NCBI RefSeq assembly: GCF_029227915.1
Contig: NC_079885.1
Location: 11,667,001-11,731,000 of the forward strand
Source: Hydractinia symbiolongicarpus
Lineage: Eukaryota; Cnidaria; Hydrozoa; Anthoathecata; Hydractiniidae
Direction of reading: 5' to 3'
DNA length: 64,000 bases
Shown in pieces: positions 21,381-43,734 of the stretch. A model generated the notes under the pieces. That model was not told where the DNA came from, ran no database searches, and saw only the letters and a program-made list of their open reading frames with translations. A program made the position numbers and the translations under genes. How positions within the stretch are numbered: the first letter of the stretch is position 1; every line of letters begins with the position of its first letter.

Positions 21381-23298
21381 TTTCATTACAATTGAATAAG
21401 TTCCGTTTAGAAGTGTAAGAAGGTTACTACTGGTAAAGTATGCTCATTGTTACTTGTATATGATTAAGCACCAAAAAACCACATTACAAAACATTGCATA
21501 CATGCATTAGCGGCAGCGATTTTTATTACAACCAACCTATATCTTTTAAAGCCATGACATATCCTGAACTGTTTAAGCTTGGGTTTTTTACCCACAGTTG
21601 CAGTGAATTACGTACTTCAAGTTGTTTTGCCTGTGTTCAACTTACACCACAGATAGGGTGAACATGAACATAGGACACAACTTGGGTAAATTTGTGCATT
21701 GTACCGAAATTGCCCTACCTCTATATCTTTCCTTTGGAATAGAAAGGGGCAGCATTTTTCTCAGTTATAGGATATATTACGTCATTCGGTAATTTTTTTA
21801 GAGCATAAGCCATTAATGTTTCTTAAGGTATGAGACTTTCAGTAAACAACTTTAATATAGGCACAACAAGATCACTTACATTTTTGCGTAGATGGCCAGG
21901 AAACTCTTGCAAGATTTTTGACAATGGTGCATAGGCTGGTTTAAGACTATCCAGCTTTATACAATCCACTGGACCGTTTTTTCCACCAGAAAGCCAAAGT
22001 GCCATGATCGGATGAGGTCTTTTTTAGTAAAAGGTGGTGATATGCGTTTCCACATATTGAACAGGTAATTGCATGCACCACCAGGAGCAGATGGAAAGAC
22101 ATTGCAGCAACATCATCTTCATCATCGCTTCCTTTACTTGAAAGAGTTAATTCTTTCACACTTTTTAATTGTGCTTCATCGTCAGTTTTGGCTTTGCTGT
22201 TTTCTTTCTTTTTGCTTTTTACTCCTTCTTCCCTTTAAACGCGTTTCGATTCTCCACAGCCAAGTTTTGTTTGCTTTTTTGACCTAATTACCACACATGA
22301 ATTGTTAAAACGTCTTGTTAAATATTGGGAATGATTTAAAGGGAAAATGGAGCACCTTTAATATAAACAATAAGAATCTGTAACAGAGTATTGATATGTT
22401 CAAAGCTCAAAATGATAATGAACAAAACAACTTATGATTTTGATATTATTGTAAAAAAATTTGACTTTGTTTTCCAGAGCCTTTTATGCAGTACTTAACC
22501 TTCAGTGCTTCGAACACCGAGACAAGCAGATGTAACAAATCAGTGGTATGTGGTATTACATTTGCAGATGTAAATGAAATTGCTTCATAATTGATGTGCA
22601 ATAAATGACCAAATGATCAAGTGGTTCAAGACTACTATCGTCTTTTTAAGACAACTCCTCCCACTGCTTGAGCCACTTAAAGAAGATTTCATCCATTCCT
22701 TCTTGTTATTTTATCCATGTCCATACAGTCAGCACAAAACCAAGTTTTTCCAGATTCACCATCAGCTTTTCAGTTTTTTCCTTTAATTCGCAGTGAAAAC
22801 AGAGGTAGTTTCACACAATTTCATAGTTTTGTAACAATTCGTTTTTATTGTCTTTGTAAAGTAGTTTTTGGAATTTTGAATCTTTCTATATTTGGGGAAC
22901 TGTTTAATCTCATTTCTTGAAAGCGCAAAATCTACTAAATTTAGTTATGAGATGATTCATTAGCAATGAGATAGTTATTTCTAAACTAATTGGTGTAAGT
23001 CTTTTTGTAAATTTCTTTAGGTTTCAACAGTATATACCACAATTTGAATTCAGTTTTAAGAGACTGGGCAAATTAGCTATCTGTGTTTGAAGCACATGGT
23101 TTGTTGTGAATTTTCTTTGTCTGGTTTTCATTAGTTTGTTTTCTTTTACACCATATGATAAAGTATTTGAACCCAAAAATAATTTTCTTTATCACAATCT
23201 TTTGAATTCGTCTTTAAGACATCATTAAAAATTTAGCTTTAGATTTTTCTCCTTCTTTTTCTCTGTAAGTTTTCTTCTGAAATATGATTGTGGTACAT
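21381..23298. other. Gene-poor DNA with an unrecognised broken ORF region
   Basis: On the - strand two overlapping frames (22159-21947 and 22005-21823) give plausible-looking but unrecognised protein. One has a Lys-rich then acidic stretch (SSKGSDDEDD) followed by CSICGNAYHHLL; the other reads KPAYAPLSKILQEFPGHLRK. The two would join only across a frameshift. This could be a decayed gene or transposon fragment. The rest shows nothing. Confidence 0.3.
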
Positions 23299-23673
23299 CT
23301 ATACATAATCACTTTTCTTTTTCCTATCTTTGTAATTTTTATTCCAATTTAGCATGGCAAAATAATATTTACAGCATAGAGAATTGTGAAATCGTATTGT
23401 ATTACTAATAATCACACCTCTTCGAATCACCAATACACAATTTATCATTCCACATGATGCCTTCTGATGTTTGAAAGACAAAAATTTAATATCCTTCAGC
23501 ATAATGTTTTTACAAGAACACAACTTGTGCTTAATCATCAGTATTTTATCCGCTGTTAAAGGATTGATTTGCTGTCCACTCTCAAGCTGACACATACACT
23601 TTACCAAATGCTTGCAACTAGAAGCTTTTGTGGAATGCTGAATTTTTATAGGATACAACCTATCAATAACCAC
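23299..23673 (-). CDS. Unrecognised 124-codon open frame (hypothetical)
   Basis: A 124-residue Cys- and Lys-rich frame (for example KHLVKCMCQLESGQQINPL and KHKLCSCKNIM). It lies just downstream of the decayed retroelement ORF1 on the same strand, so it may be part of that element. I do not recognise the protein and there is no splice or start context to support it as a host gene. In an AT-rich genome a frame this long could be chance. Confidence 0.2.
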   Translation of the reverse strand: MVIDRLYPIKIQHSTKASSCKHLVKCMCQLESGQQINPLTADKILMIKHKLCSCKNIMLKDIKFLSFKHQKASCGMINCVLVIRRGVIISNTIRFHNSLCCKYYFAMLNWNKNYKDRKKKSDYV

Positions 23674-23721
23674 AAAATGTTAAATATGTAAAAAAAAAAC
23701 ATGAATAAAAAATCTGAAAAT

Positions 23722-24370
23722 TCATAATGGTGAGAAAACATCACCACACCTTTTTTCTTGATTAGGAAATAATTTCTCCAAATCAGAAATATGTTTTATA
23801 AAAACAGCGTTACCTACTCTTTTTATTTTAGTTTTCACTCTCCCATCACTTGTCCAAAAAGAATCAGTTTGTTTCTCCTTCCAAAGTGTCTTACATTTAT
23901 ACCAGAGATCTTGATAGGTTAGGCATAAGCTTTCATTGATGTAGATACGTGTAGATTTTGGGAGAAACAGTATGTCTAGGTCCATGTCATTCTGTATTTT
24001 TTTAGTCACAATGTTTTTGACGTTCATTCATTTTTTTTAAAAATTTAACAATGATCGTTCCTTTTGTACCAATTCTATGGCAGGCTTTTATGCTTTCTAA
24101 AGGAATGTCAACATCAATTTTACGTAGAATAAATCTTACTTTTTCTTCTAGACCTTTTTGTTTAACTGAAATTTGGAATGCCACAAAACTACAAACACTC
24201 ACAACGACCCTACTGCTTCTTTTCTGAGCAGGGTATTTTTAGTTCTCTAATTCTCTTGCACAACAGATTAGTGGCGTTCCTTGCAACAGACAGCTTACCT
24301 TGAATTTCTGACAGCTTCTTTTCAATATTTCCGATTCTAGCTTGTTTACCATAAAAATTAGCTGATCTTT
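23722..24370 (-). pseudogene. Retroelement ORF1-like protein, decayed
   Basis: Reading leftwards from about 24350, a coiled-coil part (KKLSEIQGKLSVARNATNLL) leads to FCGIP, then LEEKVRFILRKIDVDIPLES and IKACHRIGTKGTIIVKFLKK, then IYINESLCLTYQDLWYKCK and ISDLEKLFPNQ. This order, a coiled coil followed by a nucleic-acid-binding domain with the ACHRIG block, is a retroelement ORF1-type protein common in cnidarian genomes. It is broken by an in-frame TAG near 24220, at least one frame change near 24180-24200 and another where two frames overlap at 24002-24027. No reverse transcriptase follows, so this is a dead fragment. It could also be called simply a LINE ORF1 relic. Confidence 0.6.
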
Positions 24371-26063
24371 ATTTCAACTTCTCAAGTTCTGTGATGTCAA
24401 GTAGATGTATTATTTTAAGTATATATAATACATTAAATATGTTAAAGTTCGCTACACTACATTATGTAGTCAATAACGCAACGCCCTGCTAAATAAACAT
24501 ATCCAACCTCCACGAAGGTTAGCACAGTTGCTTTACAATTGTATTTAATCACTTTAACCATTCTCCTAATTTTATAATCTGTCATCACTGGCAATAACTC
24601 TCCATTTTCGAAATGTCATTTCATGTTTGCTCTTTTGTGGTTTTGAGTTTGCAAATTATACCCTCCATGATAATTTGCACCTTTTTTTATAAAACATTCA
24701 TTGTATGACTTGAATTATTGTTGCTAATCTTAACTGTTTTAATAACTTTTTTTATACTCTTCTACAAGAGCTAATTTCTTGAATGTTTATTTGTACTAGT
24801 ATTGGTTGTTTAATTTCTCAGTCTGAGTCTACTGTATACATGAAACAGCAACTTAAACATTACATGTTAACAAACGCTCATGAACTAGTCTTACATTATG
24901 TGACATTTACTGAGTTTGCCTTGAAAAGTTAGTGTATGCCATTTAGGAATCAACAGAGTGTGGCATACCCAGTGTACACATGGTTGATGAGGTAATGAGG
25001 TGAAGTATACAAAGTTATAAAAGTGTACAATTTTAAATGTTAATTTTTTTTATAAAGAAATATAGAAAACACAGTTCTAAAGCTTGAAGTAAATAGAATA
25101 CAACTCATGAGAAGAAACCTGGAGTTAAATACGACGCATATATGGTAACCTACGCCTTACGATATAACTGTCAATTTTTGTTTTACAAAAATCATATATT
25201 TCTTCTGTAAGTTGTTCTCATGATAAAGCAAGTTTTTTAAGGAAATTTGTCTAAACAACTATCTATTTAAACATTTTCCTTTCTATTTATTAGCCAAAAA
25301 GTTGCCTTGACATTGACCCCATAAAAAGGCATGTGAAAAAACAACCATTTAGACTGTTAGGACCATAACACCATCTTTTTATTTTGTGACCACTTTTAGT
25401 TTTTCTCTAGGAAACAACTTTTATATTTGTCAGCTAGTGTTTTTGATTGGCACAAGAAACTTAACCGTACACTTATATTTTAGACATATTCTTTTTTTTT
25501 TTTTTACGTTCCGGGCACTATTTTTAACCTGGAATAACCCAAATTAAATTTTGAATAAGGCTTGCTTCGGACTTCAAAACCCCTTTCTGCATTTACAATG
25601 TCTGGACAAATCAGTATCAGCATTACTCTCAAATCTCATAATGGCTTCAAATCAATTACGAGAGCTTTTGTTTTTGCTGTAGAGATAGTAGAGTTATTAG
25701 TAAATGAAGACCATTCATTTGTCTTCAACAAGTAAAGGTAGGTATGATAATGGTTTTCCTGTGCCTTTCAGATTTCCCTTTCATAATTTTTCATTATTAT
25801 TTTTGGGATAAATCTGTTCATAAATTTACTATTTACCAATAAATGTTGAAATGTTTGAGCTGTTTATTCATAATTTCTGCTGCTGGCATATTAGATTCTA
25901 ATTTCTTTCTTTTTGTAATGGCTGTATCTTTGCGGAGTAGTTTCTGGCACTATACTCTGAGATTTTGTGGACTGTACCATTTGTGATGAGTCATTGTGTG
26001 TGCCATTTAATATAAGTAACATTTCCCAGTTTATCCAGTTCTTTCTGATTGTTTTTGTTAAAA
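24371..26063. other. Gene-poor AT-rich DNA
   Basis: No coding sequence or structured RNA is recognised. A T-tract lies at about 25492-25505. Confidence 0.4.
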
Positions 26064-26300
26064 GAGCTTTTTTTGTTACCCAACAAAAAATTTTCCAGTT
26101 ATTTAAAAAGGTATTTGATGTAGATCCATCAAAGATTCACAAAGACACAATGTGACCAAAGATGTAGAGTCTAGGTCTGCTACTTGAATCAAAATTACAT
26201 ACCTTTTTAGGGATCATGCTTGATTTTTTTCTTTTCTTCGTAGCGTAACATATATCTCACCATCAATAACATGTACTGCCAGTACAAAATTTTTAGAAGT
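26064..26300 (+). repeat. Dispersed direct repeat, copy 1
   Basis: About 230 bp closely matching 29318-29550 in the same orientation. Shared words include TTTGTTACCCAACAAAA, GTATTTGATGTAGATCCA, GATGTAGAGTCTAG and GTAGCGTAACATATATCTCA. Divergence is roughly one base in ten by eye. The open frame at 25967-26155 runs partly through it and is not considered a gene. Confidence 0.75.
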
Positions 26301-26519
26301 TTAAACCTCCTAAAATCTCATGTATCTTGTGATAGGAATGGGAATCAATTAAAGTTTTTTAAACTGATATATAATCACTAGCCCTATATGGAATTAAGGT
26401 TAGTAATGTTCTAATATAAAAACAATTTTACAGCATTTTTCTTTGTTTTAGGCAATATGTCTGTGCTCTAACTAGCCAATTACTAACTTGTTTCCAATGT
26501 TGATTCTAGTTTAATGTCT

Positions 26520-26652
26520 TTTAATTTCATGTATTTCAGTGTTAATTTCATTTATTTCAGTGTTAATTTCATGTATTTTAGTGTTAATTTCATGTATTTC
26601 AGTGTTAATTTCATGTATTTCAGTGTTAGTTTCATGTATTTCAGTGTTTAAT
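26520..26652. repeat. 21-bp minisatellite, six copies
   Basis: The unit GTGTTAATTTCATGTATTTC plus A is repeated about six times with one or two substitutions per copy. Confidence 0.85.
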
Positions 26653-26940
26653 GGTTGCTGTAAAGTATAAAAAGTATATGTTGACTAATTGTTGTTGTTT
26701 GTTTTGTTTGGCCATTTAACTATCTGTTTACTTTGTTTTTGTAATGTAGCCCTTAATTGTATGATCATGATAACTAATTTTGTATGATTTGGCAATTTCC
26801 CTTAACTTTAAATAAGGACCATTGTTAAAGGTGCTTTATTGTCATCAATCTATGCAGAAGAAAATTACATGATTCGCAAAAAAAACGTGAATTTTTTTTG
26901 TAATTAATATAATAATATTATAATTAATATAATAATATAA

Positions 26941-27089
26941 TCTTCTATATTAAAATACCCGTATACGTCTTTCTGTCTGTCTGTCTGTCATGCAAAATGT
27001 TAGCTTAGCTGCGCAAGTAGCAAGACACACGCAATGCGGTGTAAAAAGGACGGGCGAACCCGTGGATTTTTCCACGGGCTAACGACTAG
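26941..27089 (+). mobile_element. Short Helitron-like (non-autonomous) element
   Basis: The 149-bp segment begins with TC directly after an A (26940). It carries a (CTGT)n run at about 26970-26989 and ends with a perfect hairpin, CCCGTGG-ATTTTT-CCACGGG (27058-27077). The hairpin is followed by CTAACGACTAG and a T at 27090. A 5' TC, a 3' hairpin about 10 nt before CTAG and insertion between A and T are the defining marks of Helitrons. It has no Rep/helicase frame, so it would depend on an autonomous partner. Diverged relatives of its 3' end occur at 50827-51175. Confidence 0.75.
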
Positions 27090-27452
27090 TATTATATAAT
27101 TTTTTAATGGAAAAAAAATTTTTAATTCCAGACTTTCAAGAGTTTGCAAAAAATCCTGATATTTCGTGGAATATTATCTTGCGTATTTCCAAATGAAAAG
27201 GTAAAACCACAAAAATTTCTGACAATAAAGTACTAAGCAAAACAAACGTTAGCCTACATGTGAGGGACTCAGAAATTGAATTCCATAGCCATAAAATAAA
27301 TTATTTTTGACTATTTCTTTTGTAGTTAAGAATAATAATTAATAACAATTTTCACCAATATGACCGGATTGACATAGATGACAAATAATTGCCGAAAGAT
27401 GTAATGAAAACGTTGGAGCAGTGTTTTCTCGAATGTTTAAAAGATTATCAAT
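27090..27452. other. Presumed promoter and 5' UTR region of PIGA
   Basis: No other gene or strong repeat is seen between the Helitron-like element and the proposed PIGA start. An in-frame TAA at 27438-27440 precedes the start codon. Confidence 0.4.
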
Positions 27453-37878
<10,426 letters not shown>

Positions 37879-38591
37879 GTAGGGAGGATGAAGTGTCACG
37901 TTACAAGCACGTCACAAGCACGTCACAAGTACGTCACAAGCACGGCACACAATATTGTTGGCAATACTGCTAACTTCAAGAAAATGTTGCTGTTGATGAG
38001 AGTCTTTGGAACGTTGCCGTTAAAGTTGTTTTTGCAAAACAAAACGTCAGCCAGGAAAGTTGTCTTTTTTTTAGGTTGTTAAAAATTTTTATTTTAAGAA
38101 GATCGTAACGAAGGGCTGATGCGTAGTCCTACCATTGAAGACACGACACAAAACGGTTGTGGCTGTTACGAAATAAATTTTTCTTTGAAGAAACACGCGA
38201 GAGACATTCTGCTGTAATAGATCACATTAGCAACATGCTGTTTCAACTGTGCTGGTAGTGTTGAAGAAGGATTAGATTGACAATGAAGTTTTCAATGTAA
38301 TAAATTAAATAATAAATTAGTAAGTTTAGAAATGAAAGAGTTTTTAACTATTTTGCAGTAGTAGACGTGGTAATGTCTCTGGTATATATTGTATGTTTAT
38401 AACGACTTCGACGAGTTCTTACATATTCACTATTAACCATTCTTTTTGCGTCATTTTTATGAAGTGAAGAGGGTTTTTTTTTATTTGTTTTTTCACACAC
38501 CTAATTATGGTGAAAGTAACCAGAGCTGGTAATTAAGTGAGGTAATATAAGTAGGAATTAAGTATTACAAAAAAACCCAGGCACATGCGTT
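37879..38591. other. Presumed PIGA 3' UTR and intergenic DNA
   Basis: This begins with a small minisatellite (about 37890-37945) built on ACGTCACAAGC, four copies. An AATAAA at 38299-38304 could end the PIGA transcript. No other gene is seen. The frame at 37888-38082 covers the minisatellite and is unrecognised. Confidence 0.45.
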
Positions 38592-39342
<751 letters not shown>

Positions 39343-40749
39343 TAAAGTGATAGATAGTTTTGATTGATTTTTTGCATTAAGAAGATGTGGGATGTCCATG
39401 AATCTATGGTTTGTCAGTTTTCCTTACTTATTATCAACATTATGTTAGACAGGGTTTATTGATAATTCGAACTTATTGCTTGACAGATATCAGAGATGTG
39501 CTTTAAAGACTACTTTAAGGTCTCCACGAAACTTTCTCCTTCCGAAAAGTTTTTCGGGAAGAAAGTTTCGTGGGCCCTTCCGCGAAAGTTTTTCCTGCGA
39601 AATTTTTCAAAATGCCTTAACCGCTAAAGTTTTTTCCCACGAAATTTTCCAAAAAAGATGCACCGCGTAAGCTTTTTTTTTCGAAATTTTCCAATAAAGT
39701 TTTTTTAATCCTATCGCTTGAAATAAAGAAATGTCTCAAGGAACAAACGACAAGCAGAAAAAAAAACCCTGAACTTGAAGAAATTGATTAAAAATGAAAA
39801 ATATAAATCAAAAAGTTTTCTTGATGTTTCTCTCTCCGCGAAAGTTTTTTCTCGCGAAATATCTGAAAATAGGCCATCCGCGAATTTTTTTTTTCCGCGT
39901 AATGCAAAAATTTCGCGGCTTTTTTCCCGCGAAAGTTTCTGACCTTAAAGTAACTTCTCCCAAGTCTTTGCGTATGGCCTTATGTAACTTTTATTTAAGC
40001 CCAAAACTGTCCTAGATGCACGTAATTTTGTAGGGACAGAATTAATCAGTACTGTCCTTTTCCATTTTGTTAAATAATTTCTTATTAACAAGGTTATTTG
40101 TTTTATGTTCTCATATGACTTTCTATTTTTTGTAAGATGATCCAAAAGTTATTATAATTTTCTGTCATTAATTTCTTTGAAAATTCGAGAATTTTTAAAC
40201 ATGAATTCTATCGTAGTTTTTAAAGTTCAACGCTATAATTTTATTTGATATATTTGTCTAATATGAAATTAAATACGTAATTTATTGATATTTATATGTT
40301 TTATCCCTTGTATAAATTAATAGTGTGGAAATGGCGTACAGAGAATTTCTGTTGCACTACACTAAGTGTAGTTCTGCTTGTGTGTTTTTATATGCCGCAT
40401 AATTCAAAGTGCAAATCTTTGTAGCAGCAAAGCAGCACGAAAAATCTAGTATTAACAAACCTAATAAAGAGGATCCTGCATCTTTTCACTGTTTTGATTT
40501 TCAACATTTTTAAAATTGTGCGAAACTCTTTAAATACCAACTTGACAAAATTGGATGACTTGATAACTTTTTTTTCTTTGTGGATGTATGTTAGCTGTTT
40601 CGTAAACTTATTGCGCGCGTATTGTAGTGAGATTGTTTGCAACTAACAGTTCTGACTAACGTGGTTTAAATCCTGCACATTTAAAAAAAATATGCTGACA
40701 ATGCACAAAGTAGAGCTACTTCAATTTGTTTTGTGTGATTCATAGCAAA
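39343..40749. other. Intergenic DNA with degenerate CGCGAAA-rich repeats
   Basis: From about 39520 to 39950 the words CGCGAAAGTTTTT, GCGAAATTTTTC and CCGCGAA recur at irregular spacing on a T-rich background. The open frames here (39476-39670, 39794-40015) reflect that repetition. Similar TTCGCCAAA/CGCAAAATTAAATC words occur at the very end of the window (63890-64000). No gene is recognised. Confidence 0.5.
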
Positions 40750-43351
40750 ATGAAAGTAATATTTACAGCAATCTCCAAATGTAAATGCTTCTTAAAACCC
40801 AGATATTGTACAAAACGTTTTGCATTGCAATTTTCAAGTGAAGATCGAGTTGTCATACTATGTCCTGGTCAGGGCGCACAATATGTTGGTATGCTACAAA
40901 ACCTCAGCCCCGATATTGAAGAGCGCGCGCGAGAAGTTACATCAGAAATATTGGCTTACGATTTAGTGAAGGTTTGTCGAAATGGACCAAGAGAAGTTTT
41001 GGACAGGTAAGCATGTTTTGTGTAAAAATTATGTAAAACAGGTTTGCAACAATGGTCAAGTGAAGCGAAGATGGTGTAGGGGTACGTTGTCATCTTTAAA
41101 TCATAAGGTTTTAGGTTTGAGTCTCCACTCTGGCGCACTTTAAAAGTAGTGCTGTTGGGATATTTGGAACCATCAACTGATTGTAAATTAGCTTGTGTGT
41201 GACAGTCAATCAAGCTAGAGCAATGAACAATATCGCTAGCGGGTAATTGTAAGTTAGTTTAGTCGGAGGGGAAGAAAAGTCAACTATTAGTATGAAATCT
41301 CCGATAGCGTCAAAACTCCCCGTTAGTTACTAGTTTCAAATTTAATACTTTAAAACTTCTTCGCAACTTTCTCTGTTTTTACCTAAACTTTTTTCCCCTG
41401 TTTAAGCAAATTAGCACGTTAACCTTTTTGCCAATAGTGTGCTCAACTGAATTACTTACAGGATTCTATAATTTTCCATCTAATTTTTTAAATAGAATAA
41501 AACTTCAATGCTGCTTATTGTCATTATTATGTAGAACTTTGTTTTGTCAACCTGCAATTGTAGTGGCTTCTATACTTGGATACTATACATTGAAAGGGAG
41601 GATGAAGAAGGAGCAGAATATGAAGGAGTTTAATGTAAGATTTTAATCTTGGTATGTATCGACACCTTTCTCAAGGTTATTTTATCCCCACAAAACAACT
41701 TGTGAGTTTTTTGATGAGGGATAATCTCCTTGAGGTTGTGTTCTGTATGTTTAGATTGGATATGGAGCAGGGTATAGCGTGGGAGAGATCTCTGCGTTAT
41801 GTATTGCAAATTGGATCACTTTTAAGGAAGGTGAATGTCTTGTTTCCTTGAAATTTTAAAATGTTTGTTTTTGTTTGTTTATCCATTTTCTAGTTTTTAA
41901 ACTGTAAGACTCGGCTTTTTGATTGGTGAAAAGCAACATGGTAGTAAGACTCAAGAAAAAGTGTGTTCAAGGAACAAATTTGTTGGAGTTTGATTACATG
42001 CATCTGAAGTGTTTAAATGCATGATAACAGAATTTACGTGAAATAACATTAAAAGCCCACGTTCTAGATTTCTTATTCAATTTTTTCTTATTTATTTTAT
42101 ATTCTAAGATGATAAAGCTCAAATCTAAGAAAAAATAATTTGAAATATTTGCTGGCGGTTCAATTGTCAATTATGAGCAGCTTGTAACTGGCACATTTTT
42201 ACAATGACATCGTGTATATTACTACACGACACTTAAGTATAAGACCCTTGTGCGCCGTTGAGTCGAGTTTGTGATGTCAGGCTTTTCATGGACTGAGGAC
42301 ATTTTCATGGACTATTATCGAGTTTATATAATGTTTGGCGACAGAAAGAAACTCGCTCATATTTCTTTTTTGACTCGTTAGCGTTGTATGTTATAAAGGC
42401 CAGAGCAACAGCAATGGACAAAGCCTCAAGTATGTCACCAACTGGAATGATATCCATACAAGGACTCACATTTGATGAAGCGAAACAAATGTGCGAAGAT
42501 TTAACAACGCGTGCAAATAACCCGAAGAATCGTATCTCGGTAGCAATCGAGCAGTATCCTAAATCTGTAGCCTTGGGTGGCTCTCACAATATGTTAAATA
42601 AAGTAATAAACAGAGAGCATGTCCTGGTGAGTATCTTCTTGATTGAAATTATAACTCGAACTGGTTTTAATCCCCTTGAACCCTCACTAATACTTTCTTA
42701 TAAAAATTATTCAACAACTCTAACTCGCAGGAATTACTCGATAACCCAAACTCCGACATTTCAAACAGGTAAAAATAATTTTTGCCAAGTCAAACCAAGT
42801 TTAATTTTCTTATACATAAACTTAGGTTACCAAATGTTGCGATAACATAAAAATTCCACAATTCGAAATATTTCTTATTTCTGCGGAGGTTAAAGTTATC
42901 AGGTGTAAACTCCATGATGTTAATCTTCTTTTGTTATCGCATAAAGCGCCGTTAAAATTAAAAGCCAGTTTTTTTTTAGATTCAGAGCACATCACATGTA
43001 AAAATATCTACACTCCCCGTAAGCGGAGCCTTCCACACGTCATACATGAAACCCGCTCAGGAAAAATTTCACAACGCACTTTCCAGCATCAATATAACAC
43101 GAAGCGATACGACGCTGTATTCGAATGTTACCGGAGATTGTTATCGTAAGGAGGATAACGTTACGGACTTACTTGTACGTCAAATCACTGAACCTGTACT
43201 ATGGAATTCCATATTGAATAAATTGCACCGAGACTATGTATCCGGTGTTGTGCAAAATATATACGAAGTGGGGACTGGCAGACAATTGAAATTTATGTTT
43301 GGAAAAATTGATAGTAGATTATTGAAAATTATTCGCAACGTTGAAATGTAA
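40750..43351 (+). CDS. MCAT: Mitochondrial malonyl-CoA:ACP transacylase (five exons)
   Basis: MCAT transfers malonyl from CoA to acyl carrier protein in mitochondrial type II fatty acid synthesis, which supplies octanoate for lipoate. Exons are 40750-41006, 41535-41634, 41755-41830, 42382-42626 and 42980-43351, all GT-AG and in phase, about 349 residues (human 390). The N-terminus (MKVIFTAISKCKCFLKPRYC) is basic and suits mitochondrial import; a Met eight codons upstream (40726) is also possible. The acyltransferase fold shows LCPGQGAQYVGM (residues 37-48), the nucleophile Ser127 in GYSVGE (GxSxG), Arg152 in KARA and the catalytic His245 in VSGAFHT. PVLWNSI, VGTGRQL and the end match the family. 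Exon 5 is reached by a strong T-rich acceptor. Intron 1 carries a tRNA-type SINE. Confidence 0.92.
41058..41330 (+). mobile_element. tRNA-derived SINE in MCAT intron 1
   Basis: The head GCGAAGATGGTGTAGGGGTA (A-box-like) and GGTTTGAGTCTCC (B-box-like, about 41113-41125) are spaced as in a tRNA. The body includes CTAGCGGGTAATTGTAAG, GGAGGGGAAGAAAAG and TTAGTATGAAATCTCCG, shared with 33604-33790 on the other strand. No long A tail is seen. Confidence 0.65.
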
Positions 43352-43581
43352 CCTACTCTAGGAAATATCGATACTGAATTTTTTTTAATAATTATTATTA
43401 TTATTATTTTATACTTAAGTGAGATCTCAGCCATTTTGAAACACATTCTAGTAACCACTCAAAGACCGAGGTACAAGATATTACAGTAGTTGTTACGACG
43501 ACCTGTTAATGAAGAATTACTTTTTATGATTAGCTACATTTTTGAACTTTAATAGATACATTATCTTTCAGTATTTTTCAG

Positions 43582-43734
43582 TATTCTTTGTTAAGCTACG
43601 GTCTGCGAAATATTATGCATAGTGTCAAAACAAAAGCTTGTTTTGATGTGGAAACAAACGCTACAAAAAATGCTAGACTAAACAGCCTTAAGGAGGTAAT
43701 TGAATTTCCGCGTCACAAAGCTATACCGTTGTGA
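43582..43734 (+). other. Orphan exon-like open frame downstream of MCAT
   Basis: After two adjacent TTTCAG acceptors (43566-43571 and 43576-43581) a frame stays open for 50 codons to TGA. It reads YSLLSYGLRNIMHSVKTKAC and continues through NARLNSLKEVIEFPRHK. A possible GT donor follows at 43696. MCAT already has a complete C-terminus and stop at 43351, so this is not needed for it. It could be a last exon of an unseen gene, a relic, or chance. Confidence 0.2.

Noticed and set aside
25967-26155. Upstream coding exon of PIGA
   Set aside because: The frame runs into a dispersed repeat, and the micro-exon at 27453 gives the correct phase and family N-terminus.
26520-26652. CRISPR-like array
   Set aside because: The 21-bp units are contiguous with no unique spacers; it is an ordinary minisatellite in eukaryotic DNA.
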